NCBI GenBank assembly: GCA_903929765.1
Contig: CAIYVX010000050.1
Coordinates: forward strand, 1 to 49,492
Source of the DNA: an uncultured Planctomycetia bacterium
Lineage (GTDB): Bacteria; Planctomycetota; Phycisphaerae; FEN-1346; JAACEH01
Reading direction: 5' to 3'
Length of the DNA stretch: 49,492 nt
Under the pieces are notes generated by a model that made no database searches, was not told the DNA's origin, and worked only from the letters and a program-made list of their open reading frames with translations. This document shows positions 26,681-34,980 of this stretch, piece after piece. Made by a program: the position numbers and the translations under genes. Numbering within the stretch: the first letter of the stretch is position 1; every line of letters starts with the position of its first letter.

Positions 26681-28579
26681 CTAGCGAAGTTCAACCCAGG
26701 TCAGGGTCACCGCTTTGGCGAACAGGGTTTCGTCGGCCTTGAACCTGATCTCGCGAACCGGACAGGCCCGGCCGGTTACAAAAAACTCCTGGGCCTGGGA
26801 CGGCAGCCACGGCAGGTCGCTGACCAGGAACCCGCCGGCCAGGTTGCGCCAGACCGTGCGAAACTGCCGCGACTCGCCCGTCTCATACGTTACCATGATG
26901 TCGGGCGGCTTGACCTTGTACAGCGTCTCAGCCAATTTTCCGACCGCAGAAAGTTGCAACCGGGCCTGTAACTCCACTCGTCCCGGAAACCGGCCGCTCA
27001 CCTGGATCGCCTGGCCCAACGGTATGTTTTCTTGTTTCAAAACGACCGCCTGTTCCCATCGCGGGTGCGGCCGGCGCTGCAGCAGGAACAGATCCTCGTG
27101 CGACTCCACGAGATCGTAATGCCGTACGATCTCCAGCCAGGTTTGCGGATCGACCAGGCACGGGTGTTCGTCATCAATGGCGTCATGCCGATAGAGAATG
27201 AAGTCTGGCGCGTTCGGCCCCTGATAAAACTCTGCCCCGCGAAAGTCCAGAATCGGAGCGTAGGCAGAATATGACTGAAGTACCAGCCGGGGTCTCCAGT
27301 TGAGATGGTTGACGTAGACCAGCCAAATATCCGACGGGTAGACATCCACCGGCTGCTGGCCGATCAGTTGCCGCCAGGCCTCCGGCATTTGCGGCACGGG
27401 CCCATTGAAATCGCCCGCGACGACGTATGGGGACGTCACCCGCGGCGGAAAGGCGGCCACCGCCTGGCTGGCCCGCTCGAGGAGCGCTGGCGGCGGGTAA
27501 TGGTGGGCCAAACGACAGCACCCGAAGATGGTCAGCGCCAGGGCCAGCCGAAACAACCACCGGTCGATGTTTTGCGGAGTCAGACAAAGTGCCAGGCCCA
27601 AGAGGGTCGACCAAAGAACGCAGCCGATGAGAAAATGGGGCGTATCAGAGCGAACCACCGCGGCTTTGAAGGCGAAGAAGAGCGGAATGGCCAGCAGCAC
27701 GGAGGCCACCGCCCCGGGGTGCCGTCGATAACAGCGCCACGCCACCAACAACACGAAGCCGACCATGACCACGGCCAAACAGAGTTCTTGGTGATGATCT
27801 GCCGCGAGAGACATGGCGCTCGAGTAGTCTGCGGCGATCAACCAGGAATAATACAGGTGTGCAGGCAGCAAACTCAGAGGGTTTCCACTGAGCCGAAAGA
27901 GCAGCAGAACCAAAGCAATATAAAGCCCCGCCAGGGCCGCCAGCCGCAGGGCCAGAGTCCCGCGCCGCGGCATCGCCAGCATCGCCACGCCCCAGGCCGC
28001 CAACAGGATGGCGTTACCCAGCCCGGCGTTAAACTTGCCCAGCAGGGAGAAGGCCGCAACGAAAATCGCCGGAATCGCCCACCGCAACTGCCGCCGGTGA
28101 TAGCTCAGCACCAGGTACGCCGCGACCATCAGGGGGAGGCAATTAGTGAACAAACTTAAGCTCACCGCAGGCCAAGAACAGCCCACCAGCACGATGTCCA
28201 GCCGGTTCTCCAACTGCCTCAGCACCAGCCCGAGTGCTCCCAGGAAAAGAAATTCCAGTAAGACCAGCCCCACCACGGCCGGAGCGAGGTTCGTGCCGAC
28301 ATCCATGGGGTAGAATACAAATCCCAACGGCCCGTAGGTCCAGGCCACGTCTCGTCCGAACTCCAGATGGTTGGCGGAAGCCAGATTCAAACCCAGGATC
28401 CAACTGCCATCAATGGACTGATTACCCGTGCCTTTGAAGGAGGGAAACGTCATCACCAGGCAGAGCAACAACATGGCGGCGCGCCACCACCAAAGCCCCC
28501 GGGGCGCATTCGTGGGCTTGCTGCTGGCGACACGGAATTCAGAGGACACCACGTTTCCCACGCTATTTGATGTCCACAC
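26681..28579 (-). CDS. Polytopic membrane protein (different family), possible GT-C type
   Basis: Up to 632 residues. The start is uncertain: GTG at 28579 overlaps the upstream gene's last codons, and GTGs near 28550 are equally possible. About ten hydrophobic segments (about 30-400) include a loop with GSWILGLNLASANHLEFGRD then WTYGPLGFVFYP. A soluble C-terminal half (about 420-632) contains predicted beta structure. It is not a copy of the EHRxFFP genes, but it is embedded among them and shares the membrane-plus-C-terminal-beta layout. A transferase or flippase role is guesswork. Confidence 0.75.
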   Translation of the reverse strand: MWTSNSVGNVVSSEFRVASSKPTNAPRGLWWWRAAMLLLCLVMTFPSFKGTGNQSIDGSWILGLNLASANHLEFGRDVAWTYGPLGFVFYPMDVGTNLAPAVVGLVLLEFLFLGALGLVLRQLENRLDIVLVGCSWPAVSLSLFTNCLPLMVAAYLVLSYHRRQLRWAIPAIFVAAFSLLGKFNAGLGNAILLAAWGVAMLAMPRRGTLALRLAALAGLYIALVLLLFRLSGNPLSLLPAHLYYSWLIAADYSSAMSLAADHHQELCLAVVMVGFVLLVAWRCYRRHPGAVASVLLAIPLFFAFKAAVVRSDTPHFLIGCVLWSTLLGLALCLTPQNIDRWLFRLALALTIFGCCRLAHHYPPPALLERASQAVAAFPPRVTSPYVVAGDFNGPVPQMPEAWRQLIGQQPVDVYPSDIWLVYVNHLNWRPRLVLQSYSAYAPILDFRGAEFYQGPNAPDFILYRHDAIDDEHPCLVDPQTWLEIVRHYDLVESHEDLFLLQRRPHPRWEQAVVLKQENIPLGQAIQVSGRFPGRVELQARLQLSAVGKLAETLYKVKPPDIMVTYETGESRQFRTVWRNLAGGFLVSDLPWLPSQAQEFFVTGRACPVREIRFKADETLFAKAVTLTWVELR

Positions 28580-30377
28580 TAAAACTGGGAACAGTCCAGA
28601 GAGCCTGGCGGTCGTCGGTCAAAATCTTAAAACCCACCTGGTGCCGCCCAGGCGTCAAGTCCTTGGCCGGCAGGAGGCGCTGAAAGCCGCAGTGCAGCAA
28701 CCCCTCGTTTTGCAGTCCCTTGGCCACATCGGGGCGCGGCACGCCGTAATAGACCGGATACTCCCTGCCGTCAAGCACCAGAAAAACGCCCCCCGCCGGG
28801 GCCTGGTGGAGCGCGTCGATGGCCCACCCGCTGACGGCATACCCGGCCCCTTTGTCGAGGGCCTTGAAGCCGTCCAGGTTGTACTTCGTTGTCTCCGAAA
28901 GCGTCGGCAAGGCCGGATTGAGCGGCGCATAACGCTCGCTGTCGCCGCCCGGAGCAAAGAGGCCATAGTGCTGCTTCTTGAGGAAGGCCACGCCGCGGCG
29001 CACCCCCTCCGGCGAGGCGTTGACGAAAACCCGCATTGATTCCTCCGGCTGGTCGTCGAGGGTGCTCATGACGAAGGCCTCGTAGTTGCGCATCTCGTAG
29101 CTCTGTCGTCCTTGTTCCGGCATTTGGACGCCGGGCGAGCATTCCGCCATATCGGACTGAAAGACACACAGGGCAATGATCCCGACCAGAAAGCCGGCCA
29201 GGCCCCAGAGCCTCGGACTCACTCTTTCCTGGGCCTGTAATACCAGCAGAGCATAGACCCCAACGACCAGCGGACTGGCCATGGTGGCGTAACGCGTGGG
29301 CATGCCCCAGACAATCCCGAAGCCCCCGCGCCCCACCGTCAGCATTGCCGCCGTCAGCAGCGAGAAGAGGCAGGCGGCCAGCCAGAACGAGTACCGGCCC
29401 CACTGCCGCCGGACCACGACCAGTCCCACCGCCAGCGCCGCCAGTAGCAGGAACAGTCCGCCCAGCAATTTGGCCGGATATTCGTCCTGCACCACGGCGC
29501 AGCCCACCGCGGCCAGAAAGAAGCTCCAGGAAAAAGTGTAATCGGGGTGGTAGTCCGGTTTGATATAACCGTGGAAATAAAGCAACAACTCCGCCGCTCC
29601 GAAAGCGGCCCAGAAAAACAGCAACCCGAATTTCAATCGTCGCGACAGCGGCAGGAGCAGCAGTTGCAGCAGGCCGACCGGCCAGACCAGCAGGCCCTGA
29701 GCCGAGGAAAAGACGGCCACCGTGGCCGCACCCGCGGCCGCCGCCAGCGGCGCACGCCACCGGTCCGGGCCGATCAGATGCAGAAAAAAGAAGGCCCCGA
29801 GGGAGGCCACGACCACCAGGACGAAGGTCACCTGGAAACCCCAGAGCAGGTTGTCGCTCTGTCGCCAACTGGTCATCAGCAGGGCGATCGGCACCGCCAG
29901 CCACAGCGCCGCACGCGCCGGGCACGCCTTGACGAAAACATAAACGAACAGGGCCAGCGCGACCGCCAGCAGCAGCACCGAGACGTACATGTTTAGAACA
30001 AGATTCCCATGGCTCAGCAGCCCCAGGCCGAGCATGATGAGTTGGGGAAAGAAAATCCGATGTTCGCTGTGCTGGGTCCAGAGTTCGGAAAAGGTCAGCG
30101 TGCCCTCGGCCTGGTGCTGCAGCACCGGAAGAGAACCCTCCCATTCATCGCACCACGGCACGTTCACGCCGAACAGCCCGACGTAGAAGAAGCCCAGGCC
30201 CACAGCCAGAAGCAGCGGAATCCAGGCGGCCTGGAACATAGCGCGCTGTGCCCACCCGCCGGTCAGGAGACCTCCCGGGGGGCTGAGCGGCGACCCCGCC
30301 GCGGCCGCCGGGGGCCGGCTGCCTTTTTCTCTGATCCGCTCGGAAGCACGTTGGTGGGAAGACTTTTGGGACGCCAT
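28563..30377 (-). CDS. Polytopic membrane protein, EHRxFFP family (paralogue B)
   Basis: 604 residues from an ATG after AGGAAGG. Same layout as paralogue A: an N-terminal soluble leader starting MASQKSSHQ, an outer-loop PWCDEWEGS motif, HSEHRIFFPQL, YFHGYIKPDYHPDY, and a C-terminal beta domain with GWAID...GGVFLVLDGREYPVYYG...LTDDRQALW. Residues D/E in the first loop and the EHR motif are kept in all copies, suggesting function. Its flanking DNA is duplicated (see 30384-30464). Confidence 0.83.
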   Translation of the reverse strand: MASQKSSHQRASERIREKGSRPPAAAAGSPLSPPGGLLTGGWAQRAMFQAAWIPLLLAVGLGFFYVGLFGVNVPWCDEWEGSLPVLQHQAEGTLTFSELWTQHSEHRIFFPQLIMLGLGLLSHGNLVLNMYVSVLLLAVALALFVYVFVKACPARAALWLAVPIALLMTSWRQSDNLLWGFQVTFVLVVVASLGAFFFLHLIGPDRWRAPLAAAAGAATVAVFSSAQGLLVWPVGLLQLLLLPLSRRLKFGLLFFWAAFGAAELLLYFHGYIKPDYHPDYTFSWSFFLAAVGCAVVQDEYPAKLLGGLFLLLAALAVGLVVVRRQWGRYSFWLAACLFSLLTAAMLTVGRGGFGIVWGMPTRYATMASPLVVGVYALLVLQAQERVSPRLWGLAGFLVGIIALCVFQSDMAECSPGVQMPEQGRQSYEMRNYEAFVMSTLDDQPEESMRVFVNASPEGVRRGVAFLKKQHYGLFAPGGDSERYAPLNPALPTLSETTKYNLDGFKALDKGAGYAVSGWAIDALHQAPAGGVFLVLDGREYPVYYGVPRPDVAKGLQNEGLLHCGFQRLLPAKDLTPGRHQVGFKILTDDRQALWTVPSFSVDIK

Positions 30378-30383
30378 ATAGAC

Positions 30384-30464
30384 CCTTCCTCAGACCCACG
30401 AACTGAAATTCAGCCCCATCATTTCATTTTCCAGGGCGATCTGGCCGAGCAACTCAATTCCGGC
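30384..30464 (-). pseudogene. Aminotransferase 3'-end remnant (duplication scar)
   Basis: This gap sequence aligns base for base with 32332-32414: CCTTCCTCAGACCC, then GAACTGAAA, CAGCCCC, TCATTTCAT and GGGCGATCTGGC are all conserved. In the second copy these bases are the end of the intact aminotransferase and its spacer. Here the TGA stop (30419-30421) and the last Met-Lys codons survive, but a one-base insertion shifts the rest and homology ends at about 30464. It marks the edge of the segment duplicated together with the membrane gene. Confidence 0.8.
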
Positions 30465-30525
30465 AAAACCGTAATATCTATTCTTCCAGTTGCTTCAAGT
30501 GTTTCATAAAATGCCGTAATATAAA

Positions 30526-32325
30526 TCATTTGACATCAATATCAAAGCCGTTGGGCATGTTCAACAGGGCCTGGCGGTCGTGGGTCAGGATCTTGAGGCC
30601 CAGCCGGTGGCGACCGGGCGGCAGGAGCCTGGGCGGCAGCAGCCGCTGGAAACCGCAGTGTTCCAGGCTCGGGTCGTGAAATTTATCGGCGATGTCGGGC
30701 CGGGGCAATTCGCAGAAGACGGGATAGTCCTGTCCGTCGACCACCAGGTAAACTCCCCCCGCCGGGGCCTGGTGCAGCGAGTCGACGGCCCAGCCGCTCA
30801 CCGCATAGCCGGCGTTGCCCTCGAGCTGGCTGACGCCGTCGATGTGGAAGTCGGTGGTCTGGGGCAGCGTGGGCAGTGCCGGGTCGAGGGGGGCATAGCG
30901 GTCGCCGTCGCTGCCGGGAGCATAGACGCTCCAGTGGTGTTCCTTCAGGAAGGCGGCGCCGTTACGCACATAATCGTGGTTGGTATTGACGAAGGCCTGC
31001 ATGGCCGCCTCGGGCTGGGTGTCGAGGGTGCGGAGGATATACACCTGGTACCGGTAAAGGTCGTTGAGGCCCTGGCCCTTATGATATTCACCGACCTCGG
31101 ACTGGTAAAAGCAGAGGGCGACCACGCCGAGCAGAACTCCGACGACCCACCACAGGGCGCCGCTCGCTCGTTCCTGGGCCTGGGAGACCAGGATGACGTA
31201 GGTGGCGATGATCAGGGGGATGACCAGTGTGGCATAGTGCGGGGGGACGCCCGTGGGGGGAACGCCCCAACCGCCGCGAACCACGGTTGCCGAGGCCGAA
31301 CACAGCAGCGAGAAGGCCATGACCCCCAGCCAGAAGAGGTAACGACCCCACTGCCGCCGGACCGCGACCAGGCCCACGGCGACCGCCGCTAGCAACAGTA
31401 GTAGTCCTCCGACCAACTGGCCCGTGTTTTCGTCCTGGACCACGGAGGAACCTAGCAACACCAGAAAAAAGTGCGGAGAGTAGCACAAGGGCGGGTTGGT
31501 GGCCGGCCGGACCTGGCCGTGGTAGAAGTAGAGAAACCAGGCGACCACCCCGAGCGCCGTCCAGGCCAGGGTCAGGTTGATCTTCAGGCGCCGCGAAACC
31601 GGCAGGAACACCAGTTGCAGCAGGCCGATCGGCCAGGTAAACAGGCCCGCGGAGAACGAGAAGGACGCCACGAAGCCCGCGACCGCGGCGGCGGCAAAGG
31701 GCCACAGCCGGCGGCGGTCCGTGATAAAACACAGGAAGAAGATGGTGGCGATAGCGCTTACATAGCCCATGACGACGCCGAGACAATTAGCCCAGAACAG
31801 GGTCTCGCTCTGTCGCCAACTGGTCATGAGCAGGGCGACCGGCGCCATGAGCCACAAGGCGGCTCGCGAAGGAAAGCTTCGGGTAAAGACGTAAATGTAT
31901 ATGGACAAGGCGACCAACAGAAGTGATACCTGAAAGTATATGTAAAATAATACGTTGACAGGGTCGAGCAGGTCGAAGCCGAGCATGGCCAGATACGGAA
32001 AAAAGATCCGATGCTCGGCATTGCCTTTCCAGAGTTCGGAAAAGGTCAACGTGCCGGCGATGTAGTGCTGATAAAGCTCCACGGCGGTCGTCCAATCTTC
32101 CGCCCAGGGAATGTTGACGCCGAACAGCCACGTGTACAGAAAACCCAGCGCCGCCGCCGGAATCAGCACCAGCCAGGCGGAATGGTAAACCACGCGCGGC
32201 GACCGCAGCACGGCCGGAAATCCCTCCGGGCGGCTGGTCAGCGCCCCGGCGGCGCCCGTTCTAGGCCGACCGCCTTGTTCGCCGGTCTGCTCAAAATTTG
32301 ATTGGTGGGAAGACTTGGGCGACAC
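30526..32325 (-). CDS. Polytopic membrane protein, EHRxFFP family (paralogue C)
   Basis: 599 residues from a GTG at 32325 (AGGAAGGA upstream); the N-terminus MSPKSSHQ matches paralogue B. It keeps PWAEDWTTA, NAEHRIFFPYL and a variant YFYHGQVRP, and the C-terminal domain GWAVD...GGVYLVVDGQDYP...LTHDRQALL. About ten hydrophobic segments. Likely the copy nearest the ancestral arrangement, because the intact aminotransferase lies directly before it. Confidence 0.83.
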   Translation of the reverse strand: MSPKSSHQSNFEQTGEQGGRPRTGAAGALTSRPEGFPAVLRSPRVVYHSAWLVLIPAAALGFLYTWLFGVNIPWAEDWTTAVELYQHYIAGTLTFSELWKGNAEHRIFFPYLAMLGFDLLDPVNVLFYIYFQVSLLLVALSIYIYVFTRSFPSRAALWLMAPVALLMTSWRQSETLFWANCLGVVMGYVSAIATIFFLCFITDRRRLWPFAAAAVAGFVASFSFSAGLFTWPIGLLQLVFLPVSRRLKINLTLAWTALGVVAWFLYFYHGQVRPATNPPLCYSPHFFLVLLGSSVVQDENTGQLVGGLLLLLAAVAVGLVAVRRQWGRYLFWLGVMAFSLLCSASATVVRGGWGVPPTGVPPHYATLVIPLIIATYVILVSQAQERASGALWWVVGVLLGVVALCFYQSEVGEYHKGQGLNDLYRYQVYILRTLDTQPEAAMQAFVNTNHDYVRNGAAFLKEHHWSVYAPGSDGDRYAPLDPALPTLPQTTDFHIDGVSQLEGNAGYAVSGWAVDSLHQAPAGGVYLVVDGQDYPVFCELPRPDIADKFHDPSLEHCGFQRLLPPRLLPPGRHRLGLKILTHDRQALLNMPNGFDIDVK

Positions 32326-32368
32326 CGGATAATCCTTCCTCAGACCCGTGAACTGAAAACCAGCCCCG

Positions 32369-33478
32369 TCATTTCATCTCCCGGGCGATCTGGCAAAGAA
32401 TCTCGGTCCCGCGGCTCAGGGCCTCGCGGCTGGCGGCATAGCTGATCCGAAAATGCGTGGCCCGCTCCGAGAAGACGTTCCCGGGGATGATCAGCACCGA
32501 CCGCCGGATCGCCTCGGCCACGAATTCCTCCGCCCGCCCGCCGGGGGCCTTCGGGAAAATATAAAACGCCCCGCCCGGCTTCTGCACCTCGAAATCCCCC
32601 CGCAGCGCGTCGTAAATCATGTCGCGACGCCCCCGGAAATCGTCCTGCGCCGCCGTCATGTCCGTGTCCAGCGCCGCCAGGCCGGCCCACTGCACCATGC
32701 TCGGCGCGCAAACAAAACTGTATTGTTGCAGCATGGTCATGGCCTGGATGACTTCGCCCGGTCCCGCCGCCCAGCCCAGCCGCCACCCCGTCATGCCCCA
32801 GGTCTTGCTGAAACCCTTCAGCAGCACCGTCTTCTCGTACCGTCCGAAGGCCGAACAATAGGGCCTGTCGTAGCAGAAGCCGTCGTAAATCTCGTCGGTC
32901 AGGACCAAGAGGTCGTGCCGCGCCGCCAGGGCCAGCAACTCGTCGATCTCGTCCGCCGAGAGCACCGTGCCCGTCGGGTTTGCCGGACTGTTCAAGAGCA
33001 GGACGCGAGTCCGCGACGTGATGTGCGGCGCCAGCCGCGCCGCCGTCAGCCGAAAGTCGGGATAGGTGTCCACAAACACCGGCCGGCCGCCCACCAGGTT
33101 GGTCAGGTGTTTGTACATAACAAAATAAGGATCGGCGATCAGGACTTCGTCGCCGGGGTTGACCGTCGCCATCAGCGCCAGCAGCAGCCCGCCCGAGACG
33201 CCGCTGGTGACCAGCACGGCCGGGTCCGCGACGCCGAATTGCTCGGTCAACTGCGCCGCCAGCTTCTGCCGCAGTTCGGGGATGCCCTGAGTCTGGGTGT
33301 ACTGGTTGCGCCCGCCTCCGATGGCCGCAATGGCGGCGTCCTTGACCGCCTGCGGCACGTCGTAGTCCGGTTGTCCGATGGACAGGTTTATGGGGTTCTT
33401 CATCTTCGCCGCCAGGTCGAAGACCTTGCGGATGCCCGAGGCGTCGATGAGTTTCATGCGGTCGGCGACGAGGGACAT
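32369..33478 (-). CDS. Class I/II PLP-dependent aminotransferase
   Basis: 369 residues from the ATG at 33478 (GGAGG upstream). Fold-type I pattern: INLSIGQPDYDVPQ, QYTQTQGIPELR, LLNSPANPTGTVLS, the PLP lysine in GFSKTWGMTGWRLGW, and a C-terminal RISYAAS. It resembles aspartate/aromatic aminotransferases; the exact substrate cannot be read. It is the 5'-most gene of the long minus-strand run and may supply an amine for the sugar block or for GH3 conjugation, or may simply be a neighbour. Confidence 0.88.
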   Translation of the reverse strand: MSLVADRMKLIDASGIRKVFDLAAKMKNPINLSIGQPDYDVPQAVKDAAIAAIGGGRNQYTQTQGIPELRQKLAAQLTEQFGVADPAVLVTSGVSGGLLLALMATVNPGDEVLIADPYFVMYKHLTNLVGGRPVFVDTYPDFRLTAARLAPHITSRTRVLLLNSPANPTGTVLSADEIDELLALAARHDLLVLTDEIYDGFCYDRPYCSAFGRYEKTVLLKGFSKTWGMTGWRLGWAAGPGEVIQAMTMLQQYSFVCAPSMVQWAGLAALDTDMTAAQDDFRGRRDMIYDALRGDFEVQKPGGAFYIFPKAPGGRAEEFVAEAIRRSVLIIPGNVFSERATHFRISYAASREALSRGTEILCQIAREMK

Positions 33479-33549
33479 GAAAAGAGTCCTCCGGGGCAGA
33501 GCAGACAATGTTCCGGTTGTTGTTTCTGTTTAAGACACACCCTTGCCGC

Positions 33550-33582
33550 CGGGTGGCATGGTCCGGCGCAAGACGGGCCATG
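33550..33582. repeat. Partial GGGTGGCATGG repeat
   Basis: GGGTGGCATGGTCCGGCGCAAG followed by ...GGGCCATG, a shortened relative of the element at 2442-2520. It lies upstream of the aminotransferase. Confidence 0.55.
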
Positions 33583-33620
33583 AATAAAGAACGCACGACC
33601 GGAGTTTACTTCTGTTTCTC

Positions 33621-33648
33621 CGCCCCTCTCCATTGCAGGAGAGGGGCG
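33621..33648. repeat. 11-bp stem hairpin
   Basis: CGCCCCTCTCC (33621-33631) and GGAGAGGGGCG (33638-33648) flank ATTGCA. It lies just after the small basic protein gene and may end its transcript, although no U-run follows on the minus strand. Confidence 0.6.
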
Positions 33649-33684
33649 AGTGAGGGTGAATCGGTTTCACCCAACCCAGCGGGC

Positions 33685-33990
33685 TTACTTGCCCTTGGCC
33701 GCCGGTTTGGCTGCCGGCTTCGCGGCCGGCTTGGCCGCCTCGGCTGCCGGAGCCGCCGCTGCGCCCGCGGCTGGAACCGCACCTTCCGCCGCCACGCCCT
33801 CGGCCGCCTTCTCCACCTTTTCCTTCTTCACGATGACCTTGCGGTTGGCCACCTTCGGCAGGCCCAGAATCGACTGGCCTTCCTGAAAGCGGTCGATCTC
33901 CGACAGCGCGGCGATCCGCTCGTCGCGGGTCAGCACGTTGCGGTGGCGGGCCAAGGCGTTACGCGGTTTCAATCCCTTATCCATCGACAT
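33685..33990 (-). CDS. PVC-group small basic protein
   Basis: 101 residues; AGGAG lies 10 bases before the ATG. The first about 60 residues (SMDKGLKPRNALARHRNVLTR, shown in part, then DERIAAL and LGLPKVANRKVIVKK) match the conserved small basic protein of Chlamydiae, Verrucomicrobia and Planctomycetes. The tail is an Ala/Pro/Lys low-complexity stretch with AAKPAAKPAAK. Function is unknown in the family; the charge suggests binding to RNA, ribosome or DNA. It follows the SPOR-type gene by 12 bases, so the two are likely cotranscribed. Confidence 0.85.
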   Translation of the reverse strand: MSMDKGLKPRNALARHRNVLTRDERIAALSEIDRFQEGQSILGLPKVANRKVIVKKEKVEKAAEGVAAEGAVPAAGAAAAPAAEAAKPAAKPAAKPAAKGK

Positions 33991-34002
33991 AACTTACGAC
34001 TC

Positions 34003-34713
34003 CTATCTGTTTCCCGTCTGTTTCCTGGTCGCATACGCCGACCCATAACCCAATGCCCTGATCTTCTTCAACGCCTCCACCGTCTCCTCGCCGTCGGCCG
34101 TAGCGAAAGTGGCGGCAGTAAATATGAAACTCCGTGTCCCCTGATGCTCCACGACCGTCTCAAACCCGGCCGTCGCCAGCTTGCGACGCTCTTTTTCTAT
34201 CTCGTCGTGGTTCCGCGCCGGGGCCGAAAACACCTGGATCCGAAACGCGCCGCCGGTGGCACTCCCGATGATCGGCCGTTCGCCCGTCGACGGCAGCACT
34301 CCGCCGTGATGGCCTTCCGGCGGGGGAACCGTCTCGGCCGGTGCTTCAGGTACGGTCGCAACTCCCGGAACCGGCAACTCCGCCACGCGCACTTCCACCG
34401 GCGGTCTGGTCTCGATCACGACATTCGGCTTCTCGCGCGCCGCCGACCAGCTTTCATAGCGGTTCAGCAGCGTTTTGCCGCCCCAGGCCAGCCCGAAGGC
34501 GACCGCGACCAGGACCACCACCTTCACTACACTCCGCCCGGTTTCGCCTCGGGCGACTCGTCCGCCGGCGTCGCCAAAGACATCGGCGACTCGCGGCCCG
34601 CTGGGCGTCTTGGCCGGCGGCGGCCTGAGTACCACGGGCGTCGCTGGTCGCGGCGGCGGGTTCTTTGACGCCTGCATCGCCTCAAAGAGGCCCTTTGCTC
34701 GATACTCGGCCAT
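34003..34713 (-). CDS. Single-pass SPOR-like domain protein
   Basis: 236 residues; GAGGAT precedes the ATG. A Pro-rich cytoplasmic N-terminus (about 1-58), one transmembrane segment (about 61-80, VVKVVVLVAVAFGLAWGG), a Pro/Val-rich periplasmic linker, and a C-terminal domain (about 155-236) starting AFRIQVFSAPARNHDEIEKE and continuing TAGFETVV, the pattern of SPOR domains that bind denuded peptidoglycan. Likely a cell-envelope protein. Confidence 0.75.
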   Translation of the reverse strand: MAEYRAKGLFEAMQASKNPPPRPATPVVLRPPPAKTPSGPRVADVFGDAGGRVARGETGRSVVKVVVLVAVAFGLAWGGKTLLNRYESWSAAREKPNVVIETRPPVEVRVAELPVPGVATVPEAPAETVPPPEGHHGGVLPSTGERPIIGSATGGAFRIQVFSAPARNHDEIEKERRKLATAGFETVVEHQGTRSFIFTAATFATADGEETVEALKKIRALGYGSAYATRKQTGNR

Positions 34714-34980
34714 GAAGGCATCCTCAGCGCGGTTCGCCGGACAACGCGATTACCTCACCCGCGCAGGCCACACATCATACCCGCCAGCCGCTGAATAATC
34801 AACGGTTTATTGCGGTTAGGCCATTTGCTCGCTTTGGCCGGCCCGCTCCGCCATCTTGACGCCGACGCCGCAACGGCTATGATGTCGGGGCAGGGCGGGT
34901 TAGTTTGTCCCGGTCCAGGTAATAAGGCAATTCTCCAGGAGAGGCGGTCCGGGAAAAGGGGCCGCCCCCAGTCGTTTAAT

